The translations under genes were made by a program, and so were the position numbers. From contig JAJDXU010000033.1 in assembly GCA_022823105.1 (NCBI GenBank), positions 1-5,154 of the forward strand: a DNA stretch of 5,154 nucleotides. Direction: 5' to 3'. This DNA comes from Dehalococcoidia bacterium. Its GTDB lineage: Bacteria > Chloroflexota > Dehalococcoidia > Lucifugimonadales > UBA3495. Of the stretch, positions 1 through 5,040 are shown piece by piece. Every line of letters begins with the position of its first letter. Within the stretch, counting starts at the first letter, position 1. The notes under the pieces are model-generated. The model did no database searches. It was not told where the DNA came from and saw nothing but the letters and a program-made list of their open reading frames with translations.

Positions 1-1594
1 CTTCGGCCACGGTGATCTGCGCGCCGCCGGCGACGGAAGTCGTGGTGAAGTTAACCGCCCCATTCCCAACTAGTGTGAAAGTTAGCGTGTCGTCGGCGTC
101 CGGCTCTTTCACCGCTACCGGGTCGCCCACGTGGGCCCCGGTGGTCGAGTTCTCTGGCACCGACCGCGTGATCTGGAACATCGGGGCCACGTTGGTTGCC
201 ACCACCGGAGTTACCGTAACCTCGGCGGAGTTATCCTCCTCCCTGGGGTCCAGTTCGACCACTGTGGAGGTGCCGATGGTCTCGTAGGCTTTGATGGTTA
301 CCGTCACGATCAACGGTTGACCATGGGTGCCACTGCCCACCGTGGCCGTGATGGCCAGGGTGGCGGAATTGTCGTCGTTGGTCACGGCCAGATCGCCGAC
401 AGTCCAGACGCCGGTGGTGGAGTCGTAGGTTGTTCCGGTGGCCGCGCTGTGGGATGAGTAAGTCAACCCCGCAGGCAGCGTGACGGTAACCTCCGCATCT
501 GCGGCGGTGTCGGGGCCGGCGTTGGAGGCCGTCACCGTGTAGGTAACCTGGTCTCCTACGTCCGGCGCCGTGTCGCTCGCCGAGATGGCCACGCCCACGT
601 CGGACAAGTCTCCCACATGGACAGTATAGGTGCGGACTTCGCTGGTCACCGAAGTGGCCCTAAGGAAACTTGGGTTAGGCGTGCCGTTCACGTGAACCTG
701 GAACCGGTAGGTGCCGGGCTGTGTGAAGGCCCAACGGGGATGCAAGTACTCGCCGGGGTCGATGTCGATCCCGGTGTCGGTGGGGTCATCCGTGCCCCAG
801 AGCACCTCGGTTGCCACAACCGGCTGGCCTGCATCTTCTTCACGCGGGTGGAACACGAAAGCCTCTCCCCGATCTGCTGGAGCAATGCCTTCTACGCGGA
901 CAGACTCCACCTCGAAGTCGATGTGCCGCCAGTCGTCTGCTCTCAGCAGTCCGGCCGAGACGCCGATGCACAGGTCGTCCTCGGTGGGCGGCGGGTCGGC
1001 GTCATGCGAACAGTCATGCAGGGCCCAGACCTTGGTGCTGTACGGCTCGCCGATTTCAGACCCTTCGATGATACCGTTGCCGTCGGCATCACCCGCGTCT
1101 GGATAGAGGAATGGCCATCTCTCGTAGTCATCCGAGCTGTTGGGCTCAGGGGTCAGATTAGAGCCGCCGGACACGTGCATGATGGTCTGCCCGATGTCAA
1201 TGCCGGACGCGAGTCGGGTTACCGTTTCATCGGCATTGTGGGTCACCGCCGGCGGGCAGGGGTTGTTCACCAAGTTCTTGTCCTCGGCGTCCCAATACGC
1301 TTCGAAGACAGCATAGTGGCCGGAAGAGATTACGCTAGCGGCCGGAGTTATACACCCTTCCGGCTCAGTCTGCTGCGGAGGGGGTTTTTGCGTAGGTCCG
1401 GGGGGCGTCGGGGTAGGCTTTTTTTGCTGTGGTAACAGGTGCCCGTTGCCGTCGGGGGTGAGGGCTGCGGTATCGGCCTGTGCCGGGCCGCCGCCGGACA
1501 GCAGCATCACCGCTGCTATGGCGAAGATGGCCAGGGCGGTCGCCGCCACGGTCAGGGTTCGAAGATAGGCAAAGTGTCGGATGGCGTTAGCCAT
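1..1594 (-). CDS. Secreted multidomain surface protein with DUF11-like and cadherin-like modules (3' end beyond window)
   Basis: The frame is open for 531 codons from the ATG at 1594 and runs off the left edge. Seen: residues 1-40 form a Sec signal peptide (Arg-containing start, hydrophobic core about 14-32, cleavage site PAQA|DT). A Pro/Gln-rich linker (46-80) follows. An N-terminal domain (about 81-328) has Cys81, Cys113, Cys195 and Cys209, an EF-hand-like loop at 169-180, and a 'W-FTQPGTYRFQVHVNG' stretch near 288-304. That stretch resembles the W-FT-PG-Y signature of actinobacterial surface-anchored repeats ('choice-of-anchor M' type). Residues 329-465 look like a DUF11/TIGR01451-type repeat (GDQVTYTVTASNAGPD, LPAGLTY, DNSAEVTV). 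A cadherin-like domain starts at 467 (SVPENSTTGAHVGDPV, PDADDTLTF). The start is fixed by the signal peptide and an AAGGAG site 8 nt upstream. It lies 93 nt downstream of its paralogue on the same strand, so cotranscription is likely. Role in adhesion or surface layer is inferred; the anchor, if any, lies outside the window. Confidence 0.88.
   Translation of the reverse strand, partial: MANAIRHFAYLRTLTVAATALAIFAIAAVMLLSGGGPAQADTAALTPDGNGHLLPQQKKPTPTPPGPTQKPPPQQTEPEGCITPAASVISSGHYAVFEAYWDAEDKNLVNNPCPPAVTHNADETVTRLASGIDIGQTIMHVSGGSNLTPEPNSSDDYERWPFLYPDAGDADGNGIIEGSEIGEPYSTKVWALHDCSHDADPPPTEDDLCIGVSAGLLRADDWRHIDFEVESVRVEGIAPADRGEAFVFHPREEDAGQPVVATEVLWGTDDPTDTGIDIDPGEYLHPRWAFTQPGTYRFQVHVNGTPNPSFLRATSVTSEVRTYTVHVGDLSDVGVAISASDTAPDVGDQVTYTVTASNAGPDTAADAEVTVTLPAGLTYSSHSAATGTTYDSTTGVWTVGDLAVTNDDNSATLAITATVGSGTHGQPLIVTVTIKAYETIGTSTVVELDPREEDNSAEVTVTPVVATNVAPMFQITRSVPENSTTGAHVGDPVAVKEPDADDTLTFTLVGNGAVNFTTTSVAGGAQITVAE
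1055..1090 (-). other. EF-hand-type calcium-binding loop within the left secreted protein
   Basis: Codons 169-180 of the left paralogue encode DADGNGIIEGSE. This matches the canonical 12-residue EF-hand loop: Asp at positions 1 and 3, Asn at 5, Gly at 6, Ile at 8 and Glu at 12. In this family of loops those side chains coordinate Ca2+. Only one loop is visible, without clear flanking EF helices, so it may be a stand-alone calcium loop of the kind found in dockerins and extracellular adhesins. The corresponding part of the right paralogue (around residues 180-192, ENPDGEGD) does not keep the pattern. Confidence 0.6.
1460..1539 (-). repeat. Near-identical signal-peptide-coding block, copy 1
   Basis: This stretch encodes residues 19-45 of the left secreted protein (signal-peptide core, cleavage site and the first residues of the mature protein). 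It matches 3245-3324 in the right paralogue. Bases 1460-1515 are identical to 3245-3300 over 56 nt, and the remaining 24 nt differ at three positions. On both sides the similarity drops sharply. Confidence 0.9.
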
Positions 1595-1687
1595 TGTGGA
1601 TACTCCTTACCCGCCGGACGTTGGGTTTTTTGGAAGGCCCGGCGTCGTTAGTTCATCCAAGGCGCTGGCCACAAGGGTGTTGCGCCC
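1595..1687 (-). other. Short intergenic gap between the two paralogues
   Basis: The 93-nt gap holds the Shine-Dalgarno site of the downstream gene. Just after the stop codon of the upstream gene there is a weak 5-bp inverted repeat (GGCGC/GCGCC, 1682-1686 with 1661-1665, 16-nt loop). No U-tract follows on the minus strand, so it does not look like an intrinsic terminator. I see no convincing promoter. Read-through from the upstream paralogue is the simplest model, so the two are probably one transcription unit. Confidence 0.5.
1603..1608 (-). promoter_or_regulatory. Shine-Dalgarno site of the left secreted protein gene
   Basis: AAGGAG on the minus strand ends 8 nt before the ATG at 1594. The consensus match and good spacing support this start, which also gives a complete signal peptide. 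Confidence 0.85.
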
Positions 1688-3373
1688 TCAGTTGGTCCAG
1701 ACAACAACGACCTTGTTGGAAGTGACCTGCGGCCCGTTGTTTCCTTCGCCGGCAGCCCAAACCGTCATGGTGTATTCGCGCGCGACCGGGGGACCGTTCC
1801 AGGTAACGGTGCGAGCGATGTGTTGAGTGAGTTCGGTCAGGGAGTTGCCTCCTCCCACGTCCTGCTCGTGAAAGCGATAGGACAACTGTTGCGATGGCAG
1901 GGGCGAATTGTGAACACGGGCGGTGAGGCGGACGCTTTGGCCGACGGTACGGGTGGCGTGGTTTGCTTCCAGGGTGACGGCTAACCGCTCGTCGGGGTCG
2001 TCTTCCACCAAGATGCGCAAAGGAATGGCGTCGTCAACGGAGGGGTCAGCCTTGCTGAATCGGTCTTTACCGTCGCTGACCGTCAGGTTCAGGTCAAAGG
2101 ATGCGGTATCCTCGTAGTTGAGGGTGGCGCCGGGCGCCACGGTGACTTGGACGCCGTCGCCCACTCTGCTGGCGGCGAACTTGCGAGCACCCTTGCCAGT
2201 CAGATTAAAGGCATGATCATCTTCTGCGTCTCGCTGAAAAATCGGCACCGGCGCACCCACGGCAACACCGGCCGTTGAGTTCTCCGGCACCGAACGCTCA
2301 ATCCCAAAGACAGGGTTATCGTTCAGCGTCAGAGGTCCAACATAGAATGTGTAGGTGTGGACGCCGCCGGTCACGCTGGGTTCCTCGCTTACCGGCTCCA
2401 GGCCATCAGGCCGGTGAGGGTCGAGGTTGGGATGGCCCTTGATATGCACCTGGAATTCAAACCTGCCGGGGCTGGTGAAGAACCAGATAGGGCGTTCGTA
2501 TTCCCCAACCGCTACCGGCATCAGATTGATGTCCGCATCGGCCGTATTCCAGAGCGGCGCATTCGGAACAGGGGCGTCGGCGTCAGGAACGGCGTAAGCG
2601 AGCACGTATCTCGGGTCTTGCTTGTCGATATCAATCTGGTGGACGTGGTCAATCTGGAACTCGACCTTGGCATTGTCCGGGTAACCCGTGTCGGGGTCGC
2701 GCCAGTCCAGAGGATTCAGCAGGGCGGCGGAGAAGCTGATGCACAAGTCATCGGCCGGGGGGCTGCCTTCGGGAGGACACGCCGGCAGCGCCCATACCAC
2801 GCGGTCGCCCTCACCATCGGGGTTTTCCGCATCGTCGGCAGCCCACAGCTCCGGGTACTTGTCCTCCGGATAGTCGGTTTCGTTCAAAGTGACCCTGGCG
2901 CTGTTGGGGATGTGGATGACGGTTTCCCCAATGTTGATGCTGGACGGGGAGCGGTCATCCCTAGCCGGTGTTCCGGGCTTGCCGTGTGGGTTGTTGGGGC
3001 CAGCAGGGACAGGCGTTTGCGCTGGCACATGCATCACCGTCGGCGGGCAGGAGTTGTTGGTCAGCTCCTTCTCTTCCGGGTTCCACCACACGTCGAACAG
3101 GGCGTAGTGACCGGAATCGACCACGCGGGCGGCCTGCTCATTGGGGTTGCCTTCATCTCCCGGGCAGGGTTCCGGGGTAGCGTGGCGAGGGGTCGGGTCG
3201 GTTTGTTGGGGTGACGGGCCGCCGCCGCTGTCGGGGGCAAGCGAGAGGGCTGCGGTATCGGCCTGTGCCGGGCCGCCGCCGGACAGCAGCATCACCGCTG
3301 CCACGGCGAAAATGGCCAGGGCGGCCACTGCAAGGATGGAAAATTGCGCTCGTCTGCGGTTCGTGGTATTCAT
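1688..3373 (-). CDS. Secreted multidomain protein, cadherin-like and Ig-like modules; paralogue of the next gene
   Basis: A complete 561-residue protein. Seen: a Sec signal peptide (NRRR start, hydrophobic core about 12-30, cleavage PAQA|DT after residue 38); a Pro-rich, charged linker (44-80); and an N-terminal domain (about 86-346) with SGHYALF, the CPP motif at 109-111, Cys70, Cys109, Cys199 and Cys211, and 'WFFTSPGRFEFQVHIKG' near 297-313. This domain is shared with the downstream paralogue and resembles choice-of-anchor M surface repeats. A cadherin-like domain spans about 352-456 (PVFGIERSVPENSTAGVAVG, then LNYEDTASFDLNLTVSDGKD, matching the LDYE...Y--TV-V-DG pattern). A final beta-rich, Ig-like domain spans about 457-561. 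There is no LPXTG, no C-terminal membrane segment and no obvious sorting tail, so it is probably released or held non-covalently. Unlike its neighbour it lacks a DUF11-type repeat. Export is well supported; adhesion or matrix function is inference. Confidence 0.9.
   Translation of the reverse strand: MNTTNRRRAQFSILAVAALAIFAVAAVMLLSGGGPAQADTAALSLAPDSGGGPSPQQTDPTPRHATPEPCPGDEGNPNEQAARVVDSGHYALFDVWWNPEEKELTNNSCPPTVMHVPAQTPVPAGPNNPHGKPGTPARDDRSPSSINIGETVIHIPNSARVTLNETDYPEDKYPELWAADDAENPDGEGDRVVWALPACPPEGSPPADDLCISFSAALLNPLDWRDPDTGYPDNAKVEFQIDHVHQIDIDKQDPRYVLAYAVPDADAPVPNAPLWNTADADINLMPVAVGEYERPIWFFTSPGRFEFQVHIKGHPNLDPHRPDGLEPVSEEPSVTGGVHTYTFYVGPLTLNDNPVFGIERSVPENSTAGVAVGAPVPIFQRDAEDDHAFNLTGKGARKFAASRVGDGVQVTVAPGATLNYEDTASFDLNLTVSDGKDRFSKADPSVDDAIPLRILVEDDPDERLAVTLEANHATRTVGQSVRLTARVHNSPLPSQQLSYRFHEQDVGGGNSLTELTQHIARTVTWNGPPVAREYTMTVWAAGEGNNGPQVTSNKVVVVWTN
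3245..3324 (-). repeat. Near-identical signal-peptide-coding block, copy 2
   Basis: This stretch encodes residues 17-43 of the right secreted protein and matches 1460-1539 at 77 of 80 positions. The two encoded 27-residue segments differ at only two residues (Ala/Thr and Val/Ile). Confidence 0.9.
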
Positions 3374-3387
3374 GCTTTGGTATCTGG

Positions 3388-3397
3388 CTCCTCTTTG
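3388..3397 (-). promoter_or_regulatory. Probable Shine-Dalgarno site of the right secreted protein gene, long spacing
   Basis: The minus strand reads CAAAGAGGAG, ending 14 nt before the ATG at 3373. The sequence is a good match but the spacing is longer than the usual 5-10 nt. No in-frame ATG, GTG or TTG lies close upstream, and this ATG gives a complete signal peptide, so I keep the start. The long spacing could mean modest translation or an RNA structure that brings the site closer. Confidence 0.6.
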
Positions 3398-3429
3398 TCG
3401 GGGTTTCGGATGCTGGGGAGCGGCGCTCT

Positions 3430-3445
3430 GGGACGGTTGCGTCCC
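3430..3445. repeat. Hairpin 1: 6-bp perfect stem, 4-nt loop
   Basis: GGGACG (3430-3435) pairs with CGTCCC (3440-3445) around GTTG. In the minus-strand transcript the loop is CAAC. It lies 57 nt upstream of the secreted-protein ATG. Confidence 0.7.
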
Positions 3446-3453
3446 GTGGGCAA

Positions 3454-3474
3454 GGCTGACCTGCTACGTCAGCC
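3454..3474. repeat. Hairpin 2: 7-bp perfect stem, 7-nt loop
   Basis: GGCTGAC (3454-3460) pairs with GTCAGCC (3468-3474). It is separated from hairpin 1 by only 8 nt. Confidence 0.75.
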
Positions 3475-3506
3475 AACGCCGCTCTCTTTTGGTTTTCGCG
3501 CCAGGC

Positions 3507-3532
3507 GCTTCACCGGATGGTGCTGGTGAAGC
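3507..3532. repeat. Hairpin 3: 8-bp perfect stem, 10-nt loop
   Basis: GCTTCACC (3507-3514) pairs with GGTGAAGC (3525-3532). An alternative pairing exists inside it (CACC with the nearer GGTG), so two local folds are possible. It abuts a small GCGC-CAG-GCGC repeat at 3498-3508, which overlaps it by two bases. Confidence 0.75.
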
Positions 3533-3555
3533 TCGGTTTCATATTCGCCCCGTAT

Positions 3556-3597
3556 TGATACCGAGTATCGTATTCGGATCCCGACAGGACGGTATCA
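3556..3597. repeat. Inverted repeat 4: 7-bp arms, 28-nt spacer, nested 5-bp hairpin
   Basis: TGATACC (3556-3562) pairs with GGTATCA (3591-3597). Nested and competing is GATAC-CGA-GTATC (3557-3569). A direct CGTATT repeat occurs at 3551-3556 and 3569-3574. Such related short sequences could be an operator cluster or mutually exclusive RNA folds; I cannot tell which. Confidence 0.6.
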
Positions 3598-3600
3598 GTC

Positions 3601-3630
3601 CACCAATGGAACCGGCTAGGTTCCATGGTG
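3601..3630. repeat. Inverted repeat 5: 12-bp stem with a single bulge, 5-nt loop
   Basis: CACCAATGGAACC (3601-3613) pairs with GGTTCCATGGTG (3619-3630) around GGCTA. The eight base pairs next to the loop are perfect; one extra A then bulges and four more pairs follow. It is the strongest hairpin in the window. On the plus strand it is followed by TATTTTCC and on the minus strand by no T-run, so it is not a classical terminator for the minus-strand genes. Confidence 0.8.
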
Positions 3631-3750
3631 TATTTTCCGCTTGATTCTTGGCGCGCTTTTTGTACCCAATGCGTCTATCACTACGTACACGACGGGCAGG
3701 TACGATGCGCCACAGAATACCAACCGGAAGCGCAGCGGTGAACCTGGCGT

Positions 3751-3768
3751 GGCGCGCCGGCGCCGGCG
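3751..3768. repeat. GC-rich overlapping palindromes downstream of the acyltransferase gene
   Basis: GGCGCGCC (3751-3758) overlaps a 14-bp perfect palindrome built of GCCGGC units (3755-3768). It lies about 80 nt past the acyltransferase stop. It could form a GC hairpin that slows or ends transcription without a U-tract, but a chance palindrome in GC-rich DNA is also possible. Confidence 0.45.
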
Positions 3769-3846
3769 TTACGTGCTAAGCCACATCCCGAGACTAAGGC
3801 GTTGCATACCCGGCGACACGGGCAGAATTGTCCCGAGCTGCCAGCA

Positions 3847-5028
3847 TCAAGCGTTTTTGGTCGGGGCCGGGCGCGGTTGCGGACGCCGCCGCGTTCTCGG
3901 CCCGTTCAGGACGTTGCCGATGAACGTGTAGCGGATGAACAACTGGTAGGTAACCAGCAGAACGGCGGTGACGCCGGCGCAGGCCAGCAGGTATTTCAGG
4001 TGGTAACTGACTGGCCAATCGATGACCACCCAATGGGCCACGATAATCAGCGGCAGGTGCGCCAGGTACATCCAGTAACTGGCGTCGGAGAGGTAGCGCA
4101 CCGTGAAGCTGGGACGTGACAGCAGCCAGCGGAAGAGCCCCATCATTCCGAAACAGGCCAACCACGCGAAGGCCGTTTCGGCCAGCGAGCTCACCAGCGT
4201 CAGCTGATTGCTGAACATCCACGCCTGTTCCGGCAACTCGCCGTGAGTAAAGGGCTTGGCATCGGCGGCGTACCGTCGAAGCAACAGGAAGCCAACGCAG
4301 AAGGCGACGGCCGCGGGCAGCAGGGCAATGGTCCACCAGCGCCGGACCGTCACACCCTGTTGATACAGGAACGCGCCGAAAAAGAAGAAGCAGGAGTAGA
4401 AAACGAAAGTCGCCGGCTTGGGGATCAGGCTCTGGAGGGCATCCGCGCCGAAAACCGGCTCCTGCATCAGGAGGGAGGCCACCGCTGACAGGGGGACCAA
4501 CAGCCACCAGACTTTAGGGTCCCGAAAGGTAACGCCCAGTCGGACCAGGACGAAGAACATGCCGACCATCAGCAGCAGGTTCCAGAGGAACCACAGGTGC
4601 ATCGTGGCGAACACCCAGATGAACGGCAGAGCCCAGAAGGGGAAGTCGTAGGGATGTTCCCTCCCTGAGGTCAGGGCCATGGCCAGGGCGGTGAGCGGTA
4701 TGATCGTGAAGCATCCGACCGCCAGCGGGAGCCCGATGCGCTTCGGGCGTTGCATGCCCAGCGCACGCAGTCCGCGCCGTTCCCACAACAACACGCCGAA
4801 CAGCCCACTGAGCACGTAGAACACCGGGATCCGCATGCCGTGGATGACGTCGAGGATGATGAGATAGGTCGGGTCGTTGCCAACCGATTGGTCGTGTACG
4901 GGCCAGGGGTAAGTCAATTCGGGCAGCACGAAGAAGGCCCCGTGCAGCGTGATGCCGAGCACGGTGGCTACCGCGCGCAGGGCGTCCAGGTCGTGGTAGC
5001 GTGGGGCAACCTGAGGCGTATCCGCCAT
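3847..5028 (-). CDS. Acyltransferase family 3 integral membrane protein (OpgC/MdoC-like)
   Basis: A complete 393-residue polytopic membrane protein. Family knowledge: acyltransferase-3 enzymes move acyl groups (acetyl, succinyl and others) onto glycans or lipids at the cytoplasmic membrane; the OpgC branch modifies periplasmic glucans. Seen: TM1 holds HDLDALRAVATVLGITLH with Arg18 and His29 exactly ten residues apart, the R-X10-H motif of the family. RPKR at 94-97 fits the family's RXXR motif before the third membrane segment. MHLWFLWNLLL (143-153) and SYWMYLAHLPLI (317-328) match the HLWFL and Y--H-P blocks of OpgC-like members. About ten hydrophobic segments are visible. The C-terminus is a basic Pro/Arg tail (RTRRRPQPRP). 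The start is supported by GAGG 8 nt upstream and a complete family N-terminus. The substrate cannot be read from sequence. The upstream gene ends 10 nt before this start, so they are probably one operon. Confidence 0.93.
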   Translation of the reverse strand: MADTPQVAPRYHDLDALRAVATVLGITLHGAFFVLPELTYPWPVHDQSVGNDPTYLIILDVIHGMRIPVFYVLSGLFGVLLWERRGLRALGMQRPKRIGLPLAVGCFTIIPLTALAMALTSGREHPYDFPFWALPFIWVFATMHLWFLWNLLLMVGMFFVLVRLGVTFRDPKVWWLLVPLSAVASLLMQEPVFGADALQSLIPKPATFVFYSCFFFFGAFLYQQGVTVRRWWTIALLPAAVAFCVGFLLLRRYAADAKPFTHGELPEQAWMFSNQLTLVSSLAETAFAWLACFGMMGLFRWLLSRPSFTVRYLSDASYWMYLAHLPLIIVAHWVVIDWPVSYHLKYLLACAGVTAVLLVTYQLFIRYTFIGNVLNGPRTRRRPQPRPAPTKNA

Positions 5029-5036
5029 GGCTCAGA

Positions 5037-5040
5037 CCTC
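5037..5040 (-). promoter_or_regulatory. Shine-Dalgarno site of the acyltransferase, overlapping the preceding stop codon
   Basis: GAGG on the minus strand sits 8 nt before the ATG at 5028 and overlaps the TGA at 5041-5039 of the preceding reading frame. Ribosomes finishing the upstream gene would stop on this site, an arrangement typical of translational coupling. Confidence 0.65.

Larger units (their letters stand above)
3374..3846. other. Non-coding, hairpin-rich intergenic region and probable leader
   Basis: This 473-nt gap separates the acyltransferase gene from the secreted-protein pair. No frame on either strand gives a credible protein. The half nearest the secreted-protein gene (3430-3630) holds five consecutive inverted repeats, listed separately. 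A GC-rich palindrome sits nearer the acyltransferase stop. I could not identify a convincing -35/-10 pair or a classical intrinsic terminator with a U-tract. The gap presumably contains the 3' end of the acyltransferase transcript and the promoter and 5' leader of the secreted-protein operon. Confidence 0.6.

Noticed and set aside
617..1435. Long plus-strand open frame (272 codons) antisense to the left secreted protein
   Set aside because: It lies wholly opposite a strongly supported secreted protein with recognisable domains. Its translation has no known motif, and GC-rich codon use leaves the antisense frame open.
1661..1686. Possible intrinsic terminator between the two paralogues
   Set aside because: Only five base pairs with a 16-nt loop and no following U-tract, so not supportable as a terminator.
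2357..3214. Long plus-strand open frame (285 codons) antisense to the right secreted protein, resembling the antisense frame opposite the left paralogue
   Set aside because: Its similarity to the other antisense frame follows automatically from the homology of the sense genes. I see no independent evidence such as a ribosome site or a domain.
3425..3510. Possible c-di-GMP-I (GEMM) riboswitch, because the minus strand contains GGGACGCAAC
   Set aside because: The GGGACG pairs with an adjacent CGTCCC in a simple hairpin. The GNRA tetraloop, its receptor and the second helix expected for GEMM-I are not seen. A covariance-model search would settle it.
3540..3620. TACGAT on the minus strand (ATACGATACTC) as a -10 box for the secreted-protein operon
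   Set aside because: No -35-like hexamer occurs at 16-18 nt upstream, and the word is part of the inverted-repeat cluster, so a promoter call would be a guess.
3141..3644. Plus-strand open frame across the secreted-protein start and the leader
   Set aside because: It is half antisense to the signal peptide and half across the hairpin-rich gap, with no domain and no start-site support.
3819..3842. Possible terminator hairpin just after the acyltransferase stop (GGCAG/CTGCC or CGGG/CCCG)
   Set aside because: Stems are only 4-5 bp, mutually exclusive, and no U-tract follows on the minus strand.
3794..4507. Alternative minus-strand frame of 237 codons inside the acyltransferase gene
   Set aside because: Low-complexity Arg/Pro/Ala-rich translation in another frame of a gene whose correct frame shows acyltransferase-3 motifs and membrane segments.
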